From assembly GCA_025345505.1 (NCBI GenBank), contig JANVCC010000018.1, forward strand, positions 33,158,439 to 33,222,438: 64,000 bases of DNA, in the 5' to 3' direction. The notes below the pieces were generated by a model, which saw only the letters and a list, made by a program, of their open reading frames with translations, was not told the DNA's origin and made no database searches. Positions 35,206-64,000 of the stretch are shown here, piece by piece. The position numbers and the translations under genes were made by a program. The stretch is from Todiramphus chloris collaris. Taxonomy: Eukaryota; Chordata; Aves; Coraciiformes; Alcedinidae. Position 1 is the stretch's first letter. Each line of letters starts with the position of its first letter.

Positions 35206-36718
35206 GATTTTTGGTGGATTTTATTCTCAAAGCATATATTCCAGATCCCTTTTTGAGACTGAGGTAGTGCAGATGATTTCTTTGCAATTTACTATCTCTT
35301 GCTGCAATTACTGTTTGTACATTCTTCCCTCATAATAAGGGACCCATTATACTCCTCTGTCCAAGAAAACCGATGCATTTACTGACAAAACACATTCTGT
35401 GCCACTTCCTCTAGGTAGCTCTGGATACTTCATTTTTTGTCCTTTGCCGTTGGTAACTGTCTTAAATGGCTTTTACAGTCTTTTATGTAAAGAGAAAGCT
35501 TTCAGTCTCATCCCTCAGAATTACTTTATCAGTGACATTGATGAACTTGCATTTTTTTCTGTCCTTTTTTTTTTTTAAATTTATATAGTTCAGACAAGAC
35601 TGACTACGTTTGGACAAGCATCTTGCTTTTTTCATTGCCCATTTCCGAGTTCATGATGATCTATAGAGGATTGTCTGTGTTTCCGCCTATCACCTATAAA
35701 TTACACCCACACTTTTTGTACAAAGTACAAGCTGATATGAAGATATAAAAAAAGGAGGTGGCACCTGATAATGTACGCGCTTTTAGGAGCCAGTACTGTC
35801 TCTGAATGAATTATAGTTTCTGTGCATAGGGGGATGATAGGAAATAGTTTCTGGATTGTACCTGTTAATCGGCAGGTGCTGATTGTCATTAGTTTCTAGT
35901 ATTTTGTCCGTTAATAAAGGGGCTTCTGATTTACTTGCTATTTGTTATTCTGATAGTAAGACAGAAAGTACAACTGTTTTTTTTCCAGTCCAGCCTCCCT
36001 GCAGTTCAAGCATCTGATGCTTCCTGCAGACCCTCCATCAGCCTTTGATGCTGCCATCCGCAGTGCTTTGTTTGTTTGATTTGACTTGGAGCCTGACTGA
36101 GTGTATATACTCTTTTTTTTCTACAGTGTCAGTTCCAGTTTCAGTCTGATATGGACCAGGAAGTGATGTTTGGCAATTTTTTTTTATTGCTGGACTTTAA
36201 AAATGAATTATCATGCAAATATGTGTCTCTGTTCTGTTATTTATACACATATGTATTTATCAAACAGATAAAACAGGTTGCTTTTTTGCATATCTGGGTG
36301 TTTACTTAGTTTTTCTTTATTGCACTGTAGTGAGAGGATTATACAGGTAAAGTTCAAAACTCAACAAGACAAATGAGTTCAGGGAAGAGGATGGAGTTGT
36401 GAGTTGATTACACCCTGGGAGTCCCCAGAATATTTCTTAAGTGTTCACAAGTGCAGCCAGAGAGAACAAATTTACTGATGGGCTTAAGGTTATGACTCAG
36501 CTCTCTGTTGGAATTGTACGTTTGCCTGAACTTTAGGGTGTGAGCATCTAAAGTACATCTTGAAGTCACGTAAAAGTACAAAATGTGTGGTATTGTCACT
36601 AGTTTGTGTAGGCTTCCTTCTTCAAGGATTCTTCCAAAAAATCAGCTAAGTTATGCAGAGTTCTTGAAATGCTGGTGAAGTACAAAAACATTCAGAAGCA
36701 CTCAAAAGTTTGTGAGGT

Positions 36719-36822
36719 GGGTTTTTTTGTTCATGGTGTTGGTTTTGGTTTTTTTTTTTGTTTTTTTTTTTTTGTTTGTTTGTTTGGTTTTGTTGGTTTG
36801 GTTTTGTGTTTTGTTTTTTTTC
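36719..36822 (+). repeat. T/G-rich low-complexity tract
   Basis: About 100 bp composed almost only of T with interspersed G, including TTTG repeats. It is the longest of several similar tracts on the MYO6 sense strand. A predicted very hydrophobic frame through it is a composition artefact. Confidence 0.8.
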
Positions 36823-38165
36823 CTTAAATTGATGGTTAGAAATATGCCTCTGATTTTCTTGCGAGGAGATGAACTTCATTGGCAATATTTGTGTTCTGAT
36901 GAGTTAGAATGAATTACTGGGATTTGGTCTTCCTCGGCCTCTTTCTGAATCAGCTTGTTAAAAGCTGATGTAAAATGCAATTTACACTTGCTTCAACTGG
37001 TACGAGCCCCTGCTGGTTACACCAGTGTGTGCTTTTAGCCGATATCTATGATGGTCTACAGCAGATTAGAGTTCTGATGTCCTGATTACTTATCACAACG
37101 TGCAGCTTCTGCAATTCACATTCTGGAAGCTAGTGACCAGGTATTTACCTAGCAAATCAGTACTTGTGATCAGTGATAGCATGTCTTTTTAGTATTTTTG
37201 AATCAAATGAAGGAATGTCTTACCTTACTATTTTCTTTTTCATTTGTGTAATCTGATTTTCTACTTTCTGTGCTGGAGCTGAGGTCTTTTGTGTTTGGCA
37301 GACTTGAGGCTCATTGGTAGCTTTTGTTTTACCTTGTATACAGAGCTCGAAGAGAAACCGTCAGGTGGGTGGGTAGTCTTAAATGAGAATCAACACATCC
37401 GTTCTTGGATTAAGTCACCTGAAGGTGAGCAATAGCTTGGCAGTAGGGTGCACTGGGTGGGGAAACAGAGCACTCTGGAGAGTATGAGATGTAGAAGATG
37501 AATGGGTGGGGAAGGCAGGAAAATGACGTATCTGGAGGAGAATTTAAACTTCCGTAGGTTAGAGAGAGTTATCATCAGTCTTCAAGAAGTATTTGTCCTT
37601 TCTGATGTTTACAGTTGGGAAATGTGGCACAGGAGGGTGTGAACAAATGCACTGTTAAAGTGCTGGCTGAAGGGGTTTAGTTACCTGCCCTTCTTGTGGA
37701 TGGTGGTTGAATTTGTTTTAAGCTAGTGTGCTTGAGCCTCACTACCAGTGGTCACACAGTGTGTTCTCTCAGCTACAGGGATAGTTAACTCCGGAGTTCA
37801 CCTCATTAGCTCCAACTACTCCAGCTAGATCTGGAAGAGAATGTGTCTGTCTGCTCCTGTGTGTTCTTTGTACTTTATCATGAGACAACTTAAGAAGTCT
37901 TTGATTTTGCTTTGATGTCTTTATCTGTTTTCTGAGTTCTGCCTTGTACTTCCTGTCTTGCCCTCTCACTGCCTGCTGGTTTCACTCGGGCTGCCTTGCA
38001 CAGTCTGAAAGAGTTAAGTTGGTTTGAACAACCTCTTTGAAACTCTGTCTCTTAGCTATATTGATTTTCTTCTGGTTTTTCTGGTCCACATTTCTGTTTT
38101 CTAAAACTTCTGAAGTAGAGTCCAGACCATAACTGAGGAGTTCTTTCTTTAATTTTAATTTCAGC

Positions 38166-38186
38166 TTTTTTTTTTTTTTTTTTTTT
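38166..38186 (+). repeat. Poly-T run
   Basis: Twenty-one consecutive Ts in intron 1. It could be the poly-A tail complement of an old antisense retroposon, but no element body is recognisable next to it. Confidence 0.85.
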
Positions 38187-41100
38187 CGTGGTCTTGCTGA
38201 AATGTGACATTGTGTTTTGGGTTTTGCCACTTTTTCTGCTTGTTGCTATTACTGGCTTAGGTATTGCTGCTGGTTGAAAATGTTTGTGCAGATCCCCTTG
38301 GCATGCTTATTGCTGGGTTTGTCAGGAGGCTCCCCTTGGGTAATTAGCAAGAACTGGGACAGAAACTTCTTTACTTTGTTAGTAGGAACTAAAATAGGAA
38401 CAATGTTCTTGAGAGAGAACGGTAGCTTAAGAAGCTGGCAGAAGACCAGGAATCAATGAGGAAGTCATCAGACCTTGTCAATCCTAATATGAATCAAGTA
38501 TCACTTCCCAATATCATAGTCAAAAGACCACAACTTCTGTTGTTAGAGTTTTACAAGCTTCAAGAGTTGTACAGAATTCATCTTGGTCTTGTATAACAGC
38601 AGTTGCTCTTCTGTCATACTAAAGTTCAACAGAACTTATAACTAGCTAGAATTTTATTATTAAATCAACTAGAATTACATTGCTGCAAATAAGAGCTGTT
38701 TCAGCCTCACTTTCATGGTATTGAGATTTTTGTTTGGTTGGTTTGTTCTCATTTTGAACTGTTACTGCAGTAGGATGCTATTGCATAGGCCACATGTCCA
38801 TAGATCCAGTCAGTACTTGCCATGGGGAGTGCAGATGGGCATGGCTGCACACAGGGGACACAGGGACATCAGGTGCCACAAAGATCTTCAGTGCTCACAG
38901 GGTCTGGTTGGGGGATGCATTTTCAGAAAAGCAGTAAGTCTGGTTGGGCAGAGTCCACTGGAACACTTTCCCCACAAGCACTTGCTCCTGCAGCCCCCCT
39001 TGTTGGCAGATGGGATGGGAAAACTTTCCACCAAGGTTTTTTGCAGCTACTGGTTTTGATTAGGCTTAATGAAAGTGAGATGTTGCCTGTTGGTAGATTT
39101 GAAATTCTTGAAGCTCGATCTACAGTCCTATTTTTTTAATGGTTGACAAACAAAGCTTTATGTGAGTGCTTTTTCTTTTAAAGGTCTAAGCAAATGTTTC
39201 CATACTACAGCTTGCTGAGAGCTAAATCTGTTGTTATTGATGATGGAAGGTGCTCGTTCCTTTCAATTTATTCCTTTGGGTTTACAGAATTCAGCTTTTG
39301 ATTTTTTTTCACCCTTACTATATGCATTCATTCTTTGTGGAAGTACATCCTGTCCAGTACAAACGTGGTCGTGATCACGTCAGGTTTAAATATGAGCCAA
39401 TTTCAATCTGTTAGGTAATATAAAATGTGTGTTGCCGTCTTCCTTTGCTAAGTCTCTTTTGACCTTCTGTCTTCTCCATTCCTTGATGTCTTCTCTCACA
39501 GCAGAGTTGATGCGAGTGGGGAGTTGCGATGTTTGCTGTCCGTCCTCTGACCTCTCTGTGCAATGAGTGGTCCTTTTCTGTCTCCAGAACCTCTTACGGA
39601 CATCGCTTTGGATGCAACAGCCATTTAAATTTTTTCAGACAAAGCAGTTGTATATTTTTAAAGAAGTACTTTTTCCTAGTCAGACCATATCCTGCCCTGC
39701 ATCAATATTTCTCAAGGTGGCCAGGAAGGGAAGAGGAGGAAAGCCCAGAGCATAGTTGGCATGAATTGACTTGAGCAGCAATTAAGACCCAGGAAGGTGA
39801 AATGGTTCAGGATAAGCTGTACAGGTCTTTCATCAGACCTGTCTCTACCACACCCCTTCCTCTGAGCCTTAAAATTTGTTCTTCAAGAATGTATTTCTGG
39901 AGTTACTTGCATCTTTTCCTTCCAATTTCAGAACTTCTGCATAAAAGTTTCCCGTAGTGAGGGAAGTTGAAAGAGAGCACAGATGTGCCAGGTGAAGCTG
40001 CTTGAGAAATGGTGTGGAGCATTGCAGGCTTGCTTTACTGAGGCCCAGAACAAGGTTGTTTTTTTTTGTAATTGAGAATTGCCACATTTAATGTGGAGGT
40101 TATAAAACTGTATTGCTCTTTTTTTAAATGTTTTGAGCAGTAAACTCAGTAGCAGAGAAGGTATTTCACATGTGAATATGAAATAAACTGAATACAAATA
40201 AGTCATTCTTACAGAAATACTACAGAAATCAGTTTCTCGCCACTCGGTATTGAAAACATGTTGATACATGCAAATATACAAGAAAATGAGCATATAATGA
40301 GAATAATTTCAGCAGCTGTTGTGCTCAAATTGTCTCCAGCAGTCAGGGCATATAGCTTTAAATGGAGTTTTTATCTAGTAATTTTCAGATGTGAGCTATT
40401 ACTCACTGTTTTACTTGCATACCTACAAAATGTGTTGGCATTTAACAAGTTATCATTAACACTTTCAAGGCAAATTGTTTTTGAAGAGACCTTTGTGCTG
40501 TCCTGTATTACAGCCTGTTTTCTTTTGGTTTTTTTCTGTATTGGCAGAAGTCTCCCCTCAACACAGTTACTGTGCTGATGTTATCTTAAGTAGTTATGAA
40601 AAAAATGCAGTTTGGTTTGGCTAAACTAGAGGGTGTTAGTGCAGAGAGGTTTTATGCTAAATCGATGAAGTAAAGAAGAAATAAAATGTGAATTGGTCTA
40701 GTATTCAGTTAAACAATGCAGTTATGACTGTATTTCATTTAGCTAATAAATAAATAAATCAATAAATCTCTGGTGTATCTGCAGTTTCCTTGAAATATGT
40801 CGCCTGCCTTACAGTGATGAATTCTGCCTAAACTTTGATTTGTTGAAGTTTCAGTTGAACAGTGAATTAGGGTTGAAAAAAATAACTTGACTGACACTGA
40901 GTTACCACTACGTATCAATGTTTTCCTCTGTCTAGTTTGTTCTGCATGTTCACGGGACCTTTCCCAAAGCATTGTTGTGTGCCCCATGTAATCTGCAGAA
41001 TTTAGAGCAGCTCTTAAACACTCTTGAAGTATTTGGTTTTATTTTGTTTTTTAGTATAAAATAACATATGTAATTCTACTACTGTGGCAATGTGCTACTA

Positions 41101-44100
41101 CATCTATTCTGACCAGTTTATTTTCCTTGGATTTAGCCAACTGGATGAGGTATGATAATTTGTTTAATGAATTTTAATTTTTCATTTGTTTTAATTAGCT
41201 AATGCATCAATCAGTGTAGTGCCATGGTATAGTAAACTGTTCCTAGGATAGTAAAGAGGATCAGATCATGCAAATGCCTACCTCTGAGCTCTGTTTGAAA
41301 TTTTAAACAATTGTTTAAAATTGCATTACTATATTTTTCCTTCTTAGAATTCTTTCACCAGATAATGGTGTTTGATTGCCTCTTGAATACTCTATAAAAT
41401 AAAAATCTACTTTTAATATATTCTTTTAAAATCAGTAATATTTAAGTAAATGCAAGTGGGATGATAATGTGCCAGCTTTCAAGTGAGAAATTCTTAGCTG
41501 TTTTGTGTAGTGTGTTTATAGATAATTTTTTTGAGAAATAATATCATTAAACATTCTCCAAAAGAGGGAATAATAGTGCAAAAAAAAGAGTTAAAAGAGC
41601 TGGCAGGTGTTTTCCATGTTATGGTAATCTGGGGACTGCAGTATATTTTTCTCTTCAAAAGTTGTTTGAATTGCTGGCTACTTAGTGTTTAGCCAGTGCT
41701 GAATGTGTTGAATAGTATTGCTGATAATAAAGGCAAGGTCTACTACTGCTTGCCAATTACGAAAATATATAATCTGTCATTTGAAAGAATAGCTATTAAG
41801 TTTACTGACTTCAGACAAAGCCTTGTTTTATTACCATCTCTCTCTTGCTCAACAGAGAGACAAACTCCACGATGGGGTTTCTGGTTTCTTTTTATACTGG
41901 CTGTAGAAAGAGAAAGGGACATCTGTCTTCCCAGTTATAGGCATAACCTTTAGGAATTGTCTACTTCGAGCTGGAAGAAGTCTTAACTGTGGAGGCCAGA
42001 ATGACCTAGCAACTTCTAATCAACTACTTTAATACACGGTGAGTACATATATACAAATACAAATATGGAAGATGGCTCATTTTGGCCTCCTTTGTTTGGA
42101 AGCATCATTCAGGTGACCGCTTGTGTTTGATGGTGTTGTGCTGCAGTTTGTTGCCTTAGTGCTTTTAGCCTGGACATGAGTTTTTTTCCTTTCAGAGTTT
42201 TCAGAAGCAGCGTGCTCTTTCAGTAGCGTCGTGAAGTTGGCTGCATGTAGTTTGGATTGGGATGGATGCACATGAGGGGGGGAAAAAGTTTGTTCCCACT
42301 GATAGCTATTAAAGAACAGTTTGTAACCAGAATTGGGCTGTATTTTTATGGGGAGAATAAGACTTGAAGGTTTTTCCCAGTTTGCACACTGCAGTAAGTA
42401 TGTTTTAATCAGTAAAGCATAATTTCATATTTTTAAAAACACCTCTTTTTTTTTTCTTTTTTATATTTTTTTCATGAAGGATTTATATCAAGTAGTTGAT
42501 CTTGAATTTTTTGGGTTTGTTTCTGTTCAATGTAAAATGCTGGGCTGGAAATGAGCTGTTCAAGAGCTGATTCAGTAATGGACATCATGCATGTGTCTCA
42601 AGGGCAATGGCATATACATCAGATGGAGGGATAGATAATAGAGCAAGTGTGGATAGGTTTCAATATCCAGTTTTATTGTGCTGCCTGTCAGAGTCCCAGC
42701 CGACAGAGATGGAATGGTGCCAAAACCAAAGGGTTACAACTTGTTATGTGTCACTTCTCAGGCAGAAGGCTGTATTTATTAAAAGTAATTGTCCTGTGAA
42801 TAGCTATGAAACTTGTATTTAAAAGATTTCGCCCAACAGCTTCTTAGATCCTTGCAGAGCCTCAGGTATTTTTCTGAAGCACGTATTTCCTGGTGGTGGC
42901 TGAATTCAATCACTGCTCTGTCCTTCAAGAGGATTTTTTAGCTTGTGACACTCCCCTATCATAATTTATTAGTAAAGCCTGAAGTAGGCTTAAGAATATG
43001 TGAGAATGCAAAAGCCCATGTCAGTGAGCAAAGCAGACGCCTCCAGATGATAATTGGAAAGGTTGAATTCTAACTTCTGGCAGAAATTTTGGCAGTAATT
43101 TCAGGGTTTATTTCTTGTGCAATATGGTTGCATCCGGAGCTGTGGCCATGCTACTTGGCATGTAAGAGAGCGCCTTGCTTTTAGTGGTTGGGTGACATAT
43201 CACCTAAGTACTAATTTGAACTAGTATTTTAAAAGCAAATGATAGGCTTGTGAAGAAATGAAGGCCTGTTTATATCCAGAAATAAACTCAGCTGTTCAGC
43301 AACTATGCCCACAACGGCAGTTGTACTTAGAGGTCAAATCTGGCTGGTAAAAAAAAAAAAAGAAATCCATAAAACCATGGTGTGTCGGATCTGGTTTACA
43401 GTATCCTAAAGACAAGAAAAAATAGCCAACAGCCAATTGTGAGTAAATGCAGATGTTGTTTTACAGGATTTATTGTACGCTGCTGGCAACACGTGATGAA
43501 GATGATGGTATTTTGTAGAGTTCATGGGGTGTGGCAAAAGGTTTGGAGTAAATGTAAGTGAATGTGACACTCAGATTTTTAGAACATAAACTTTCTATGA
43601 GTAGTTAAAGTTAATATGCTCCGTTCATGGGGGAAAGATAGACCACAGGTTTTCCGGTATTAAATACAACATTTTAAATAGCACAAATTGCATCAATGGA
43701 ATACACTAGAAGTATTTCTTAACATTTTCATGAGTTTCTTACATTCTGAACTGCTTTCAAGGGGGGGAAAAAAACAGCTGATTAACTGAGTAAATTTAAA
43801 CATAAACTGGACATCAGCACTAAGTACTCTATAGCTATTTTTTTCAAAGTCTCTTCAGAATGCTACTTCATTTAAAAATATTTGACTTCACATTCAGAGT
43901 CTTTGCTTTAGCATTAGTTTTTATTTTCTCTTCTTTCACAGTAAAGGTAACAGGAAATTGTCTTAATCCTTGACAGTAGTCACAACAAGCCTCTTCCGTC
44001 TCTTCAAAGCTTTCTAAATTCCTTGGAGGCAGGAAAAAGCAGGTCATGTGCATCATGTTCTGACAGATCCTTTGTGGAACAAGAGTGTCCTTTTCTGCTT

Positions 44101-44503
44101 GTGTTTGTACAAGTTCCTGGTTGTGGTGAGCCAATAAATCTTTTTCCTGCTGCTAATGGCAAAGGGATCTGCAGCCTTCATTGGTTGTGGGAAATTTTGG
44201 AGCTCCTTTTTCCTTCGGAAATAGGAAAAGAAAAATGTGGGATGTGTTTCTTAGCTTACACACTCTTGAAGTTTTCTGCCAGTGTTTTCTTTGCTGCTTG
44301 GCAAACTCGTTTTGTTCATGCTGAGAGGGGCAAGTTACTCCTTGGTGATACGAGATACTTTTTACAAGATTTGAAATCACTGAAACATACCAGGTCAGTA
44401 TGTGAATGAGTTTTGGAGGGTGGTAACAAACAGGCAGGAGAACTGAGCCTTTCAAGTTGTGCGGACTCTGTTCTTATTAGTGTAAGAACTATGAAGTAGG
44501 TTT

Positions 44504-44526
44504 AAAAAAAAAAAAAAAAAAAAAAA
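44504..44526 (+). repeat. Poly-A run
   Basis: Twenty-three consecutive As in intron 1, about 950 bp before the start-codon exon. I looked upstream for a retrocopied gene and saw none. Confidence 0.85.
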
Positions 44527-45412
44527 GACTACATCAGCATATTTAAAATGGCACTGTTAAGCCATTCAGAGTGTGCCAATCCTGGCAGCTGTCCTGGTGA
44601 GCTCAATGAGCATTGCATGCAATCAAATACTTCTTATAATTGGGCGCATTTTTAGCTGCATGTCTGGAGGAGCCTAAGGTTTGAATGTCTTGGCCTTTGC
44701 ATCTATTCCTCTGAAACAATTTCCCTATCATATTCTTACAGAAAGTAAGGTTGGTGTTCTTTAAGAGGCAGTTGTAAGGTTATGGTATCAGAGGTCAGTC
44801 TCTCAAAGGCTTATAGTATGGTAAATCAATTCTGCCTGAATATATTCATGGGTTATTTAAAAGCCATGTGCCCACCCACTTGAAAATACTGAATGTGTTC
44901 ATCGGTCTCAAATGACAGGAGACTGGATTTCTGCTTATGTGCCTCAACATGTGCCTGTTGCAGAAATTCAAGTATTCGTCCATCAAATCGGGTACAGACA
45001 AGTATCCATTACTCCTATGACCCACTGCATGCACATTTATTTATATATATATATTAAAAAATATATATAATTTGTGTGTCTATGCATGTGTATACACACG
45101 CTCCTAGTACAGTCTTAACTTTGAATCTGTCTTGTATTTCTATTGTGATCATGAGATGGACCGCCTTTTTACTTTGCAAGTTAGGGAAACTGGGGAGAGA
45201 CTTGCAGGGAGCAGTCTGTGGAACCTCCTCAGAATCGGTCTGTTCTTGAGTCTTCTCCATACTCAGGTCTGAGGACGTTCTCTGTAAGCAAAGTGTCACA
45301 GGTTGGATAAAGGCTGGAAGAATCTTGTCATGGCAGGCTGGCTCCACTCCTTCCGCACTGAATAATAGGAATAAGCATAATAAAATAAAGTCTTTATAGT
45401 GAATCCTAATAG

Positions 45413-62784
<17,372 letters not shown>

Positions 62785-64000
62785 GTATTGAATTTTCTTT
62801 CATTGCATTAAAGGTTCAAATGATTTTATTTATTTTTTAAAATATAAAATAGTATCAGACTTCCTAGGGCATAATTTACTGGTAGTTTACCTTAATTATA
62901 TATTCTGAAAACATATTTTTTGTTTGTGATTCACTTTATGTAATACAATGTCATACAGCCCTTGATCTAGAAAATGTTCAAGTGTATGTCTGAGTTAATC
63001 TTCGCACTTGTGTACCCAAGATTGGATTTTAAGCTGTATGACATCTGCAAGGACAAGATGTTTTCATTACTTCCTGTTAGTACCAGGACAGAGTAGTTCC
63101 TCCTCCTCACCGTAAAGTCCTCAAAGTCAGCTAAAGCAGGGAAGTTCTTCTATGTTATGCTTCTGGGTCATTTTTCTGTTACATCTTTTTTTGGTCAGAA
63201 AGCAGTAGGCTCCCAGACAAGCTCAGAAGAAACTATGTTGATCATCCTGTTGGGCCTCTTTAATGTTCCGCACTTCCTAATGAACAGAAAATAATTTTTT
63301 GAGAAAATATAAATACCTCGAAAGCAAAGCAACAACAACCCTCAGCCAATTTAATACTGCCTCACATGTCAGTTTCAGTCTCCTGTAGCATATAGTAGAT
63401 TTAGTTTGGAATTTCATTACTCTCTGTCTTTTTCTTAAACTAAAAAGTGTTACTTTTTCTGTTGCTTTATGTTTGTCTGTTTTCAAATTCGAGCCCCTGG
63501 ATTATTCAAGAGAAGTACTGCAGGCTTTAATCTCTTGTTGCTGTAGGTTTGCTTAAACCTTAGTGAAATCCACTGTGTGTTAAAGGAACTCAGAAAATGG
63601 ACAAGACTTGGATAATGCCTGATGCAATATGCCATAGAATTAATTTGTACTTGTAGGTATTCTTAGAAGAGTTTGAGTTTTTTGCATCTTAAACAGCATC
63701 TGATGCATGACTTTTGAAGTTTTTAGGCACACTTTTAATGAGCATGTTTACAGCACATGTATTACTAGACAAACTTTTAACCTATCTGAAAGACCTCTTG
63801 CAATTTGTTTTTATTCATAATCTTTTCTTTGAAACTGTTAATATTACAGAAAATACCTGAGTAGTTGTCAAAGATCTCCAAAGAAAGTTTTGAAAGTCAG
63901 ATTTGCATGTTCATAAGCCTTAAGTACTAAAAAAAAAAAAAAATTACAAAAAAAAAAAAGGTAATGCTGATGTTGTCCTAGTAAATGATGCATTATCATC
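62785..64000 (+). other. MYO6: MYO6 intron 7 (5' part, open at window end)
   Basis: Intron sequence from the GTATTG donor to the window edge. A-rich runs lie near 63,930-63,960. No exon of the following motor segment (the part leading to switch I) is found, so the next exon lies beyond 64,000. Confidence 0.88.

Noticed and set aside
44480-44526. Poly-A run as a possible processed pseudogene tail
   Set aside because: No retrocopied coding sequence or target-site duplication seen upstream.

Overview
This window is vertebrate nuclear DNA from a bird. The evidence is several 5'-truncated CR1 LINE copies with the typical CR1 3' end, avian-type solo LTRs, AT-rich noncoding sequence, and one intron-split vertebrate gene. 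The species cannot be fixed from the sequence. Nothing indicates bacterial, plasmid or CRISPR content.

The one gene recognised with confidence is MYO6 (unconventional myosin VI), on the + strand. A GC-rich, CpG-dense block at about 12,820-13,770 looks like its promoter. A noncoding first exon appears to end at 13,236 with a strong CAG|GTAAGG donor. A ~32.2 kb first intron leads to the start-codon exon at 45,481-45,619. Five more coding exons follow (53,278-53,347; 57,371-57,444; 59,595-59,724; 60,739-60,844; 62,729-62,784). Their phases join without a stop into the first 184 residues, plus the first base of codon 185, covering the SH3-like N-terminus and the motor domain through the ATP-binding P-loop. 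The window ends in the next intron, so the rest of the motor, the reverse-gear insert, the lever arm and the cargo-binding tail lie outside.

Positions 1-12,820 are the 5' flank. No conserved coding exon is recognisable there. It holds a sense CR1 (about 2,760-3,825), a short LTR fragment (about 6,181), an antisense CR1 tail (about 7,528) and a nested structure at 8,641-10,986: an antisense solo LTR split by a 1.6 kb antisense CR1 that still has a 406-codon reverse-transcriptase reading frame. Intron 1 carries short CR1 pieces (16,411; 18,906; 32,460; 34,772) and a second, sense-oriented copy of the same LTR family (33,580-34,393). The two LTRs are therefore an inverted pair flanking the MYO6 promoter. 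Intron 2 holds a decayed 1.55 kb antisense CR1 starting 142 bp after the start-codon exon.

The remainder is simple repeats, T/G-rich low-complexity tracts, G-runs with quadruplex potential, and one unexplained ~85 bp duplication in intron 1. I saw no convincing novel gene system. The most notable points are the inverted LTR pair around the promoter, the nested CR1 in LTR, variable-repeat tracts next to the promoter and the start-exon acceptor, and the dispersed 85 bp repeat.
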